Notes under the pieces: generated by a model | Told to the model about the DNA's origin: nothing | The model's input: the letters and a program-made list of their open reading frames with translations, nothing else | The model's database searches: none | Made by a program: the position numbers and the translations under genes | Origin: Loxodes magnus | Taxonomy: Eukaryota > Ciliophora > Karyorelictea > Loxodida > Loxodidae | DNA length: 64,000 nt | NCBI GenBank assembly: GCA_946699065.1 | Contig: CAMPDV010002094.1 | Span: forward strand, 1 to 64,000 | Direction of reading: 5' to 3' | In this document: one piece after another, positions 40,050 through 54,263 of the stretch | Layout of the letters: every line of letters starts with the position of its first letter | How positions within the stretch are numbered: position 1 is the first letter of the stretch

Positions 40050-43000
40050 AGCTTACTCTTAAAACTGAAATACTATCATCTTTTCTTACTTTACTTCTTC
40101 ACTTTTCAAAATACTTATTACTTCTCAAAGCATACTCCTTAAAACTGAAATTCTATCTTCTCTTCTTACTTTACTTCTTCACTTTTCTAAATACTTATTA
40201 CTTGTCAAAGCATACTCCTTAAAACTGAAATACTATCTTCTTTTCTTACTTTACTTCTTCACTTTTCTAAATACTTATTATTTCTCAAAGTATACTCTTT
40301 AAAACTGAAATTCTATCTTCCTTTCTTACTTTACTTCTTCACTTTTCTAAATACTTATTACTTCTCAAAGCATACTCCTTAAAACTGAAATTCTATCTTC
40401 TCTTCTTACTTTACTTCTTCACTTTTCAAAATACTTATTACTTCTCAAAGTATACTCTTTAAAACTGAAATTCTATCTTCTCTTCTTACTTTACTTCTTC
40501 ACTTTTCTAAATACTTATTACTTCTCAAAGCATACTCTTAAAACTGAAATACTATCATCTTTTCTTACTTTACTTCTTCACTTTTCAAAATACTTATTAC
40601 TTCTCAAAGCATACTCCTTAAAACTGAAATTCTATCTTCTTTTCTTACTTTACTTCTTCACTTTTCTAAATACTTATTACTTCTCAAAGCATACTCTTTA
40701 AAACTGAAATTCTATCTTCCTTTCTTACTTTACTTCTTCACTTTTCAAAATACTTATTACTTCTCAAAGCATACTCCTTAAAACTGAAATACTATCTTCT
40801 TTTCTTACTTTACTTCTTCACTTTTCTAAATACTAATTACTTCTCAAAGCTTACTCTTAAAACTGAAATACTATCATCTTTTCTTACTTTACTTCTTCAC
40901 TTTTCAAAATACTTATTATTTCTCAAAGCATACTCCTTAAAACTGAAATACTATCTTCTTTTCTTACTTTACTTCTTCACTTTTCTAAATACTTAGTACT
41001 TCTCAAAGCATACTCCTTAAAACTGAAATTCTATCTTCTCTTCTTACTTTACTTCTTCACTTTTCTAAATACTTATTACTTCTCAAAGCATACTCCTTAA
41101 AACTGAAATTCCATATTCTTTTCTTACTTTACTTCTTCACTTTTCTAAATACTTATTACTTCTCAAAGCATACTCCTTAAAACTGAAATTCTATCTTCTT
41201 TTCTTACTTTACTTCTTCACTTTTCTAAATACTTAGTACTTCTCAAAGCATACTCCTTAAAACTGAAATTCCATCTTCTTTTCTTACTTTACTTCTTCAC
41301 TTTTCTAAATACTTATTACTTCTCAAAGCATACTCCTTAAAACTGAAATTCTATCTTCTCTTCTTACTTTACTTCTTCACTTTTCTAAATACTTATTACT
41401 TCTCAAAGCATACTCTTTAAAACTGAAATACTATCTTCTTTTCTTACTTTACTTCTTCACTTTTCTAAATACTTATAACTTCTCAAAGTATACTCTTTAA
41501 AACTGAAATTCTATCATCTTTTCTTACTTTACTTCTTCACTTTTCAAAATACTTATTACTTCTCAAAGCATACTCCTTAAAACTGAAATTCTATCTTCTT
41601 TTCTTACTTTACTTCTTCACTTTTCTAAATACTTATTACTTCTCAAAGCATACTCTTTAAAACTGAAATTCTATCTTCTCTTCTTACTTTACTTCTTCAC
41701 TTTTCTAAATACTTATTACTTCTCAAAGCATACTCTTTAAAACTGAAATTCTATCTTCCTTTCTTACTTTACTTCTTCACTTTTCTAAATACTTATTATT
41801 TCTCAAAGTATACTCTTTAAAACTAAATTCTATCTTCTCTTCTTACTTTACTTCTTCACTTTTCTAAATACTTATTATTTCTCAAAGTATACTCTTTAAA
41901 ACTGAAATTCTATCTTATCTTCTTACTTTACTTCTTCACTTTTCTAAATACTTATTATTTCTCAAAGCATACTCCTTAAAACTGAAATACTATCTTCTTT
42001 TCTTACTTTACTTCTTCACTTTTCAAAATACTTATTACTTCTCAAAGCATACTCCTTAAAACTGAAATTCTATCTTCTTTTCTTACTTTACTTCTTCACT
42101 TTTCTAAATACTTATTATTTCTCAAAGTATACTCTTTAAAACTGAAATTCTATCTTCTTTTCTTACTTTACTTCTTCACTTTTCTAAATACTTATTATTT
42201 CTCAAAGTATACTCTTTAAAACTGAAATTCTATCTTCTTTTCTTACTTTACTTCTTCACTTTTCTAAATACTTATTATTTCTCAAAGCATACTCCTTAAA
42301 ACTGAAATTCTATCTTCCTTTCTTACTTTACTTCTTCACTTTTCTAAATACTTATTATTTCTCAAAGTATACTCTTTAAAACTGAAATTCTATCTTCTCT
42401 TCTTACTTTACTTCTTCACTTTTCAAAATACTTATTACTTCTCAAAGCATACTCCTTAAAACTGAAATTCCATCTTCTCTTCTTACTTTACTTCTTCACT
42501 TTTCTAAATACTTATTACTTCTCAAAGCATACTCTTTAAAACTGAAATTCCATCTTCTTTTCTTACTTTACTTCTTCACTTTTCTAAATACTTATTACTT
42601 CTCAAAGCATACTCCTTAAAACTGAAATTCTATCTTCTTTTCTTACTTTACTTCTTCACTTTTCAAAATACTTATTACTTCTCAAAGCATACTCCTTAAA
42701 ACTGAAATTCTATCTTCTCTTCTTACTTTACTTCTTCACTTTTCTAAATACTTATTACTTCTCAAAGCATACTCCTTAAAAATGAAAATCAATCTTCTTT
42801 TCTTACTTTACTTCTTCACTTTTCTAAATACTAATTACTTCTCAAAGCTTACTCTTAAAACTGAAATACTATCATCTTTTCTTACTTTACTTCTTCACTT
42901 TTCAAAATACTTATTACTTCTCAAAGCATACTCCTTAAAACTGAAATTCTATCTTCTCTTCTTACTTTACTTCTTCACTTTTCTAAATACTTATTACTTC

Positions 43001-44465
43001 TCAAAGCATACTCTTTAAAACTGAAATTCTATCTTCTCTTCTTACTTTACTTCTTCACTTTTCTAAATACTTATAACTTCTCAAAGTATACTCTTTAAAA
43101 CTGAAATTCTATCTTCTCTTCTTACTTTACTTCTTCACTTTTCTAAATACTTATTACTTCTCAAAGCATACTCCTTAAAACTGAAATTCTATCTTCTCTT
43201 CTTACTTTACTTCTTCACTTTTCAAAATACTTATTACTTCTCAAAGCATACTCCTTAAAACTGAAATTCTATCTTCTCTTCTTACTTTACTTCTTCACTT
43301 TTCTAAATACTTATTACTTCTCAAAGCATACTCCTTAAAACTGAAATTCTATCTTCTCTTCTTACTTTACTTCTTCACTTTTCAAAATACTTATTACTTG
43401 TCAAAGCATACTCCTTAAAACTGAAATACTATCATCTTTTCTTACTTTACTTCTTCACTTTTCAAAATACTTATTACTTCTCAAAGCATACTCCTTAAAA
43501 CTGAAATTCTATCTTCCTTTCTTACTTTACTTCTTCACTTTTCTAAATACTAATTACTTCTCAAAGCTTACTCTTAAAACTGAAATTCTATCTTATCTTC
43601 TTACTTTACTTCTTCACTTTTCTAAATACTTATTACTTCTCAAAGCATACTCTTTAAAACTGAAATTCTATCTTCTTTTCTTACTTTACTTCTTCACTTT
43701 TCTAAATACTAATTACTTCTCAAAGCTTACTCTTAAAACTGAAATACTATCATCTTTTCTTACTTTACTTCTTCACTTTTCAAAATACTTATTACTTCTC
43801 AAAGCATACTCCTTAAAACTGAAATTCTATCTTCTCTTCTTACTTTACTTCTTCACTTTTCTAAATACTTATTACTTCTCAAAGCATACTCTTTAAAACT
43901 GAAATTCTATCTTCTCTTCTTACTTTACTTCTTCACTTTTCTAAATACTTATTACTTCTCAAAGTATACTCTTTAAAACTGAAATTCTATCTTCTCTTCT
44001 TACTTTACTTCTTCACTTTTCTAAATACTTATTACTTCTCAAAGCATACTCCTTAAAACTGAAATTCTATCTTCTCTTCTTACTTTACTTCTTCACTTTT
44101 CTAAATACTTATTACTTCTCAAAGCATACTCCTTAAAACTGAAATTCTATCTTCTCTTCTTACTTTACTTCTTCACTTTTCTAAATACTTATTATTTCTC
44201 AAAGTATACTCTTTAAAACTGAAATTCTATCTTCTTTTCTTACTTTACTTCTTCACTTTTCTAAATACTTATTACTTCTCAAAGCATACTCTTTAAAACT
44301 GAAATTCTATCTTCCTTTCTTACTTTACTTCTTCACTTTTCTAAATACTAATTACTTCTCAAAGCATACTCTTAAAACTGAAATTCTATCTTATCTTCTT
44401 ACTTTACTTCTTCACTTTTCTAAATACTTATTACTTCTCAAAGCATACTCCTTAAAACTGAAATT

Positions 44466-45349
44466 CTATCTTCTTTTCTTACTTTACTTCTTCACTTTTC
44501 TAAATACTAATTACTTCTCAAAGCTTACTCTTAAAACTGAAATACTATCATCTTTTCTTACTTTACTTCTTCACTTTTCAAAATACTTATTACTTCTCAA
44601 AGCATACTCCTTAAAACTGAAATTCTATCTTCTCTTCTTACTTTACTTCTTCACTTTTCTAAATACTTATTACTTCTCAAAGCATACTCTTTAAAACTGA
44701 AATTCTATCTTCTCTTCTTACTTTACTTCTTCACTTTTCTAAATACTTATAACTTCTCAAAGTATACTCTTTAAAACTGAAATTCTATCTTCTCTTCTTA
44801 CTTTACTTCTTCACTTTTCTAAATACTTATTACTTCTCAAAGCATACTCCTTAAAACTGAAATTCTATCTTCTCTTCTTACTTTACTTCTTCACTTTTCA
44901 AAATACTTATTACTTCTCAAAGCATACTCCTTAAAACTGAAATTCTATCTTCTCTTCTTACTTTACTTCTTCACTTTTCTAAATACTTATTACTTCTCAA
45001 AGCATACTCCTTAAAACTGAAATTCTATCTTCTCTTCTTACTTTACTTCTTCACTTTTCAAAATACTTATTACTTGTCAAAGCATACTCCTTAAAACTGA
45101 AATACTATCATCTTTTCTTACTTTACTTCTTCACTTTTCAAAATACTTATTACTTCTCAAAGCATACTCCTTAAAACTGAAATTCTATCTTCTCTTCTTA
45201 CTTTACTTCTTCACTTTTCAAAATACTTATTACTTCTCAAAGCACACTCCTTAAAACTGAAATTCTATCTTCTCTTCTTACTTTACTTCTTCACTTTTCA
45301 AAATACTTATTACTTGTCAAAGCATACTCCTTAAAACTGAAATACTATC
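44466..45349 (+). repeat. 884-bp block apparently identical to 46064-46947
   Basis: A complete 11-monomer turn is repeated 1,598 bp downstream without a difference that I could find. Bounding mismatches are 44465/46063 (T/A) and 45350/46948 (T/A). Perfect agreement across an 884-bp unit implies a very recent copy. Confidence 0.85.
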
Positions 45350-46063
45350 TTCTTTTCTTACTTTACTTCTTCACTTTTCTAAATACTAATTACTTCTCAA
45401 AGCTTACTCTTAAAACTGAAATACTATCATCTTTTCTTACTTTACTTCTTCACTTTTCAAAATACTTATTACTTCTCAAAGCATACTCCTTAAAACTGAA
45501 ATTCTATCTTCTCTTCTTACTTTACTTCTTCACTTTTCTAAATACTTATTACTTCTCAAAGCATACTCTTTAAAACTGAAATTCTATCTTCTCTTCTTAC
45601 TTTACTTCTTCACTTTTCAAAATACTTATTACTTCTCAAAGCATACTCCTTAAAACTGAAATTCTATCTTCTCTTCTTACTTTACTTCTTCACTTTTCTA
45701 AATACTTATTACTTCTCAAAGCATACTCCTTAAAACTGAAATTCTATCTTCTCTTCTTACTTTACTTCTTCACTTTTCAAAATACTTATTACTTGTCAAA
45801 GCATACTCCTTAAAACTGAAATACTATCATCTTTTCTTACTTTACTTCTTCACTTTTCAAAATACTTATTACTTCTCAAAGCATACTCCTTAAAACTGAA
45901 ATTCTATCTTCTCTTCTTACTTTACTTCTTCACTTTTCAAAATACTTATTACTTCTCAAAGCACACTCCTTAAAACTGAAATTCTATCTTCTCTTCTTAC
46001 TTTACTTCTTCACTTTTCAAAATACTTATTACTTGTCAAAGCATACTCCTTAAAACTGAAATA

Positions 46064-46947
46064 CTATCTTCTTTTCTTACTTTACTTCTTCACTTTTCTA
46101 AATACTAATTACTTCTCAAAGCTTACTCTTAAAACTGAAATACTATCATCTTTTCTTACTTTACTTCTTCACTTTTCAAAATACTTATTACTTCTCAAAG
46201 CATACTCCTTAAAACTGAAATTCTATCTTCTCTTCTTACTTTACTTCTTCACTTTTCTAAATACTTATTACTTCTCAAAGCATACTCTTTAAAACTGAAA
46301 TTCTATCTTCTCTTCTTACTTTACTTCTTCACTTTTCTAAATACTTATAACTTCTCAAAGTATACTCTTTAAAACTGAAATTCTATCTTCTCTTCTTACT
46401 TTACTTCTTCACTTTTCTAAATACTTATTACTTCTCAAAGCATACTCCTTAAAACTGAAATTCTATCTTCTCTTCTTACTTTACTTCTTCACTTTTCAAA
46501 ATACTTATTACTTCTCAAAGCATACTCCTTAAAACTGAAATTCTATCTTCTCTTCTTACTTTACTTCTTCACTTTTCTAAATACTTATTACTTCTCAAAG
46601 CATACTCCTTAAAACTGAAATTCTATCTTCTCTTCTTACTTTACTTCTTCACTTTTCAAAATACTTATTACTTGTCAAAGCATACTCCTTAAAACTGAAA
46701 TACTATCATCTTTTCTTACTTTACTTCTTCACTTTTCAAAATACTTATTACTTCTCAAAGCATACTCCTTAAAACTGAAATTCTATCTTCTCTTCTTACT
46801 TTACTTCTTCACTTTTCAAAATACTTATTACTTCTCAAAGCACACTCCTTAAAACTGAAATTCTATCTTCTCTTCTTACTTTACTTCTTCACTTTTCAAA
46901 ATACTTATTACTTGTCAAAGCATACTCCTTAAAACTGAAATACTATC
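46064..46947 (+). repeat. 884-bp block apparently identical to 44466-45349
   Basis: Second copy of the full 11-monomer turn. Between the copies lies the shortened 9-mer turn, so the period here is 20 monomers: an 11-mer plus a 9-mer. Confidence 0.85.
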
Positions 46948-48170
46948 ATCTTTTCTTACTTTACTTCTTCACTTTTCTAAATACTTATTACTTCTCAAAG
47001 CATACTCCTTAAAACTGAAATTCTATCTTCTCTTCTTACTTTACTTCTTCACTTTTCAAAATACTTATTACTTCTCAAAGCATACTCCTTAAAACTGAAA
47101 TTCTATCTTCTCTTCTTACTTTACTTCTTCACTTTTCTAAATACTTATTACTTCTCAAAGCATACTCCTTAAAACTGAAATTCTATCTTCTCTTCTTACT
47201 TTACTTCTTCACTTTTCTAAATACTTATTACTTGTCAAAGCATACTCCTTAAAACTGAAATACTATCATCTTTTCTTACTTTACTTCTTCACTTTTCTAA
47301 ATACTTATTACTTCTCAAAGCATACTCTTTAAAACTGAAATTCTATCTTCTCTTCTTACTTTACTTCTTCACTTTTCTAAATACTTATTACTTCTCAAAG
47401 CATACTCCTTAAAACTGAAATTCTATCTTCTCTTCTTACTTTACTTCTTCACTTTTCTAAATACTTATAACTTCTCAAAGCATACTCCTTAAAACTGAAA
47501 TTCTATCTTCTTTTCTTACTTTACTTCTTCACTTTTCTAAATACTTATTACTTCTCAAAGCATACTCCTTAAAAAATGAAATACTATCTTCCTTTCTTAC
47601 TTTACTTCTTCACTTTTCTAAATACTTATTACTTCTCAAAGCATACTCCTTAAAACTGAAATTCTATCTTCCTTTCTTACTTTACTTCTTCACTTTTCAA
47701 AATACTTATTACTTCTCAAAGCATACTCCTTAAAACTGAAATTCTATCTTCTCTTCTTACTTTACTTCTTCACTTTTCAAAATACTTATTACTTGTCAAA
47801 GCATACTCCTTAAAACTGAAATACTATCATCTTTTCTTACTTTACTTCTTCACTTTTCTAAATACTTATTACTTCTCAAAGCATACTCCTTAAAACTGAA
47901 ATTCTATCTTCTTTTCTTACTTTACTTCTTCACTTTTCTAAATACTTATTACTTCTCAAAGCATACTCTTTAAAACTGAAATTCTATCTTCTCTTCTTAC
48001 TTTACTTCTTCACTTTTCTAAATACTTATTACTTCTCAAAGCATATTCTTAAAACTGAAATTCTATCTTCTTTTCTTACTTTACTTCTTCACTTTTCTAA
48101 ATACTTATTACTTCTCAAAGCATACTCTTTAAAACTGAAATTCTATCTTCTCTTCTTACTTTACTTCTTC

Positions 48171-48180
48171 ACTTACACAA
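48171..48180 (+). repeat. Rare ACTTACACAA monomer variant, copy 1
   Basis: The right edge of the conserved box reads ACTTACACAA in place of ACTTTTCTAA. Other copies are at 54406, 55845 and 60001. Spacings are 6,235, 1,439 and 4,156 bp, near 78, 18 and 52 monomers. This copy lacks the AAAAAATG monomer that precedes the other three. Confidence 0.85.
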
Positions 48181-49894
48181 ATACTTATTATTTCTCAAAG
48201 TATACTCTTTAAAACTGAAATTCTATCTTCTCTTCTTACTTTACTTCTTCACTTTTCTAAATACTTATTACTTCTCAAAGCATACTCCTTAAAACTGAAA
48301 TTCTATCTTCTCTTCTTACTTTACTTCTTCACTTTTCTAAATACTTATTACTTCTCAAAGCATACTCCTTAAAACTGAAATACTATCTTCTTTTCTTACT
48401 TTACTTCTTCACTTTTCTAAATACTTATTACTTCTCAAAGCTTACTCTTAAAAAATGAAATACTATCTTCCTTTCTTACTTTACTTCTTCACTTTTCAAA
48501 ATACTTATTACTTCTCAAAGCATACTCTTTAAAACTGAAATTCTATCTTCTTTTCTTACTTTACTTCTTCACTTTTCTAAATACTAATTACTTCTCAAAG
48601 CTTACTCTTAAAACTGAAATACTATCATCTTTTCTTACTTTACTTCTTCACTTTTCAAAATACTTATTACTTCTCAAAGCATACTCTTTAAAACTGAAAT
48701 TCTATCTTCTCTTCTTACTTTACTTCTTCACTTTTCTAAATACTTATTACTTCTCAAAGCATACTCCTTAAAACTGAAATACTATCTTCTTTTCTTACTT
48801 TACTTCTTCACTTTTCTAAATACTTATTACTTCTCAAAGCTTACTCTTAAAAAATGAAATACTATCTTCCTTTCTTACTTTACTTCTTCACTTTTCAAAA
48901 TACTTATTACTTCTCAAAGCATACTCTTTAAAACTGAAATTCTATCTTCTCTTCTTACTTTACTTCTTCACTTTTCTAAATACTTATTACTTCTCAAAGC
49001 ATACTCTTTAAAACTGAAATTCCATCTTCTTTTCTTACTTTACTTCTTCACTTTTCTAAATACTTATTACTTCTCAAAGCATACTCCTTAAAACTGAAAT
49101 TCTATCTTCTTTTCTTACTTTACTTCTTCACTTTTCTAAATACTTATTACTTCTCAAAGCATATTCTTAAAACTGAAATTCTATCTTCTTTTCTTACTTT
49201 ACTTCTTCACTTTTCTAAATACTTATTATTTCTCAAAGTATACTCTTTAAAACTGAAATTCTATCTTCTCTTCTTACTTTACTTCTTCACTTTTCTAAAT
49301 ACTTATTACTTCTCAAAGCATACTCTTTAAAACTGAAATTCTATCTTCTTTTCTTACTTTACTTCTTCACTTTTCTAAATACTTATTACTTCTCAAAGCA
49401 TACTCTTTAAAACTGAAATTCTATCTTCCTTTCTTACTTTACTTCTTCACTTTTCTAAATACTTATTACTTCTCAAAGCATATTCTTAAAACTGAAATTC
49501 TATCTTCTTTTCTTACTTTACTTCTTCACTTTTCTAAATACTTATTACTTCTCAAAGCATACTCTTTAAAACTGAAATTCTATCTTCCTTTCTTACTTTA
49601 CTTCTTCACTTTTCTAAATACTTATTACTTCTCAAAGCATACTCCTTAAAACTGAAATACTATCTTCCTTTCTTACTTTACTTCTTCACTTTTCTAAATA
49701 CTTATTACTTCTCAAAGCATACTCCTTAAAACTGAAATACTATCTTCTTTTCTTACTTTACTTCTTCACTTTTCTAAATACTTATTACTTCTCAAAGCAT
49801 ACTCTTTAAAACTGAAATTCTATCTTCTCTTCTTACTTTACTTCTTCACTTTTCTAAATACTTATTATTTCTCAAAGTATACTCTTTAAAACAT

Positions 49895-50414
49895 AAATTC
49901 TATCTTCTCTTCTTACTTTACTTCTTCACTTTTCTAAATACTTATTATTTCTCAAAGTATACTCTTTAAAACTGAAATTCTATCTTCTCTTCTTACTTTA
50001 CTTCTTCACTTTTCTAAATACTTATTACTTCTCAAAGCATACTCTTTAAAACTGAAATTCCATCTTCTTTTCTTACTTTACTTCTTCACTTTTCTAAATA
50101 CTTATTACTTCTCAAAGCATACTCCTTAAAACTGAAATTCTATCTTCTTTTCTTACTTTACTTCTTCACTTTTCTAAATACTTATTACTTCTCAAAGCAT
50201 ACTCTTTAAAACTGAAATTCTATCTTCCTTTCTTACTTTACTTCTTCACTTTTCTAAATACTTATTACTTCTCAAAGCATACTCTTTAAAACTGAAATTC
50301 TATCTTCTCTTCTTACTTTACTTCTTCACTTTTCTAAATACTTATTACTTCTCAAAGCATACTCTTTAAAACTGAAATTCTATCTTCTCTTCTTACTTTA
50401 CTTCTTCACTTTTC
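49895..50414 (+). repeat. 520-bp block apparently identical to 50855-51374 (12-mer, 960 bp)
   Basis: Offset is exactly 960 bp, twelve 80-bp monomers. The left mismatch is the private ACATAAATTC head at 49891-49900, and the right one is CAAAATA at 50415 against CTAAATA. The same series of types (TTCCATCTTC, TTCTATCTTC, TTCTATCTTCC, TTCTATCTTCTC twice) is met again near 57.2 and 61.2 kb, though less completely. Confidence 0.85.
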
Positions 50415-50854
50415 AAAATACTTATTATTTCTCAAAGCATACTCCTTAAAACTGAAATTCTATCTTCTCTTCTTACTTTACTTCTTCACTTTTCAAAATA
50501 CTTATTACTTCTCAAAGCATACTCTTTAAAACTGAAATTCTATCTTCTCTTCTTACTTTACTTCTTCACTTTTCTAAATACTTATTATTTCTCAAAGTAT
50601 ACTCTTTAAAACTGAAATTCTATCTTCTCTTCTTACTTTACTTCTTCACTTTTCAAAATACTTATTACTTCTCAAAGCATACTCCTTAAAACTGAAATTC
50701 CATCTTCTTTTCTTACTTTACTTCTTCACTTTTCTAAATACTTATTACTTCTCAAAGCATACTCCTTAAAACTGAAATTCTATCTTCTTTTCTTACTTTA
50801 CTTCTTCACTTTTCAAAATACTTATTACTTCTCAAAGCATACTCTTTAAAACTG

Positions 50855-51374
50855 AAATTCTATCTTCTCTTCTTACTTTACTTCTTCACTTTTCTAAATA
50901 CTTATTATTTCTCAAAGTATACTCTTTAAAACTGAAATTCTATCTTCTCTTCTTACTTTACTTCTTCACTTTTCTAAATACTTATTACTTCTCAAAGCAT
51001 ACTCTTTAAAACTGAAATTCCATCTTCTTTTCTTACTTTACTTCTTCACTTTTCTAAATACTTATTACTTCTCAAAGCATACTCCTTAAAACTGAAATTC
51101 TATCTTCTTTTCTTACTTTACTTCTTCACTTTTCTAAATACTTATTACTTCTCAAAGCATACTCTTTAAAACTGAAATTCTATCTTCCTTTCTTACTTTA
51201 CTTCTTCACTTTTCTAAATACTTATTACTTCTCAAAGCATACTCTTTAAAACTGAAATTCTATCTTCTCTTCTTACTTTACTTCTTCACTTTTCTAAATA
51301 CTTATTACTTCTCAAAGCATACTCTTTAAAACTGAAATTCTATCTTCTCTTCTTACTTTACTTCTTCACTTTTC
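50855..51374 (+). repeat. 520-bp block, second copy (partner 49895-50414)
   Basis: Second copy of the 960-bp-spaced block. The 440 bp between the copies are ordinary TTCTATCTTCTC monomers. Confidence 0.85.
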
Positions 51375-54263
51375 TAAATACTTATTACTTCTCAAAGCAT
51401 ACTCCTTAAAACTGAAATTCTATCTTCTCTTCTTACTTTACTTCTTCACTTTTCAAAATACTTATTACTTCTCAAAGCATACTCCTTAAAACTGAAATTC
51501 TATCTTCTCTTCTTACTTTACTTCTTCACTTTTCTAAATACTTATTACTTCTCAAAGCATACTCCTTAAAACTGAAATTCTATCTTCTCTTCTTACTTTA
51601 CTTCTTCACTTTTCAAAATACTTATTACTTGTCAAAGCATACTCCTTAAAACTGAAATACTATCATCTTTTCTTACTTTACTTCTTCACTTTTCAAAATA
51701 CTTATTACTTCTCAAAGCATACTCTTTAAAACTGAAATACTATCTTCTTTTCTTACTTTACTTCTTCACTTTTCAAAATACTTATTACTTCTCAAAGCAT
51801 ACTCCTTAAAACTGAAATTCTATCTTCTCTTCTTACTTTACTTCTTCACTTTTCTAAATACTTATTACTTCTCAAAGCATACTCCTTAAAACTGAAATAC
51901 TATCTTATCTTCTTACTTTACTTCTTCACTTTTCAAAATACTTATTACTTCTCAAAGCATACTCTTTAAAACTGAAATTCTATCTTCTCTTCTTACTTTA
52001 CTTCTTCACTTTTCTAAATACTTATTACTTCTCAAAGCATACTCTTTAAAACTGAAATTCTATCTTATCTTCTTACTTTACTTCTTCACTTTTCTAAATA
52101 CTTATTACTTCTCAAAGCTTACTCTTTAAAACTGAAATTCTATCTTCTCTTCTTACTTTACTTCTTCACTTTTCAAAATACTTATTACTTCTCAAAGCAT
52201 ACTCTTTAAAACTGAAATTCTATCTTCTCTTCTTACTTTACTTCTTCACTTTTCAAAATACTTATTATTTCTCAAAGTATACTCTTTAAAACTGAAATTC
52301 TATCTTCTCTTCTTACTTTACTTCTTCACTTTTCTAAATACTTATTACTTCTCAAAGCATACTCCTTAAAACTGAAATTCCATCTTCTTTTCTTACTTTA
52401 CTTCTTCACTTTTCAAAATACTTATTACTTGTCAAAGCATACTCCTTAAAACTGAAATTCTATCTTCTTTTTTTACTTTACTTCTTCACTTTTCTAAATA
52501 CTTATTACTTCTCAAAGCATACTCTTTAAAACTGAAATTCTATCTTCCTTTCTTACTTTACTTCTTCACTTTTCTAAATACTTATTACTTCTCAAAGCAT
52601 ACTCTTTAAAACTGAAATACTATCTTCTCTTCTTACTTTACTTCTTCACTTTTCTAAATACTTATTACTTCTCAAAGCATACTCTTTAAAACTGAAATTC
52701 TATCTTCTTTTCTTACTTTACTTCTTCACTTTTCTAAATACTTATTACTTCTCAAAGCATACTCTTTAAAACTGAAATTCTATCTTCTCTTCTTACTTTA
52801 CTTCTTCACTTTTCTAAATACTTATTACTTCTCAAAGCATACTCCTTAAAACTGAAATACTATCTTCCTTTCTTACTTTACTTCTTCACTTTTCTAAATA
52901 CTTATTATTTCTCAAAGTATACTCTTTAAAACTGAAATTCTATCTTCTTTTCTTACTTTACTTCTTCACTTTTCTAAATACTTATTACTTCTCAAAGCAT
53001 ACTCTTTAAAACTGAAATTCTATCTTCTCTTCTTACTTTACTTCTTCACTTTTCTAAATACTTAGTACTTCTCAAAGCATACTCCTTAAAACTGAAATTC
53101 TATCTTCTCTTCTTACTTTACTTCTTCACTTTTCTAAATACTTATTACTTCTCAAAGCATACTCTTTAAAACTGAAATTCTATCTTCTTTTCTTACTTTA
53201 CTTCTTCACTTTTCTAAATACTTATTACTTCTCAAAGCATATTCTTAAAACTGAAATTCTATCTTCTTTTCTTACTTTACTTCTTCACTTTTCTAAATAC
53301 TTATTACTTCTCAAAGCATACTCTTTAAAACTGAAATTCTATCTTCCTTTCTTACTTTACTTCTTCACTTTTCTAAATACTTATTACTTCTCAAAGCATA
53401 CTCTTTAAAACTGAAATTCTATCTTCTCTTCTTACTTTACTTCTTCACTTTTCTAAATACTTATTACTTCTCAAAGCATACTCTTTAAAACTGAAATTCT
53501 ATCTTCTCTTCTTACTTTACTTCTTCACTTTTCTAAATACTTATTACTTCTCAAAGCATACTCTTTAAAACTGAAATTCTATCTTCTTTTCTTACTTTAC
53601 TTCTTCACTTTTCGAAATACTTATTACTTCTCAAAGCATACTCCTTAAAACTGAAATTCTATCTTCTCTTCTTACTTTACTTCTTCACTTTTCTAAATAC
53701 TTATTTTATCTCAAAGCATATTCTTAAAACTGAAATTCTATCTTCTTTTCTTACTTTACTTCTTCACTTTTCTAAATACTTATTACTTGTCAAAGCATAC
53801 TCCTTAAAACTGAAATACTATCATCTTTTCTTACTTTACTTCTTCACTTTTCAAAATACTTATTACTTCTCAAAGCATACTCTTTAAAACTGAAATACTA
53901 TCTTCTTTTCTTACTTTACTTCTTCACTTTTCAAAATACTTATTACTTCTCAAAGCATACTCCTTAAAACTGAAATTCTATCTTCTCTTCTTACTTTACT
54001 TCTTCACTTTTCTAAATACTTATAACTTCTCAAAGTATACTCCTTAAAACTGAAATACTATCATCTTTTCTTACTTTACTTCTTCACTTTTCTAAATACT
54101 TATTACTTCTCAAAGCATACTCCTTAAAACTGAAATTCTATCTTCTCTTCTTACTTTACTTCTTCACTTTTCAAAATACTTATTACTTCTCAAAGCATAC
54201 TCTTTAAAACTGAAATACTATCTTCTTTTCTTACTTTACTTCTTCACTTTTCTAAATACTTAT

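Larger units (their letters stand above)
42795..46980 (+). repeat. 11-mer higher-order repeat domain (879-bp unit)
   Basis: CTAATTAC followed by AAAGCTTACTC and a TACTATCATC head opens each turn, at 42831, 43709, 44507, 45386 and 46105. Turn lengths are 878, 798, 879 and 719 bp, or 11, 10, 11 and 9 monomers. The 9-mer at 45386 lacks monomers 3 and 4 of the full unit. The 10-mer at 43709 diverges from its fifth monomer onward. A private marker, AGCACACTCC, sits in the ninth monomer of the full unit, at 45241, 45960 and 46839. Most monomers here are of the TTCTATCTTCTC type. Confidence 0.9.

Noticed and set aside
42782-43018. 78-codon open reading frame with ATG
   Set aside because: The ATG is part of the AAAATGAAAATC head variant. 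The rest is ordinary monomers, including one 79-bp form that avoids the TAA.
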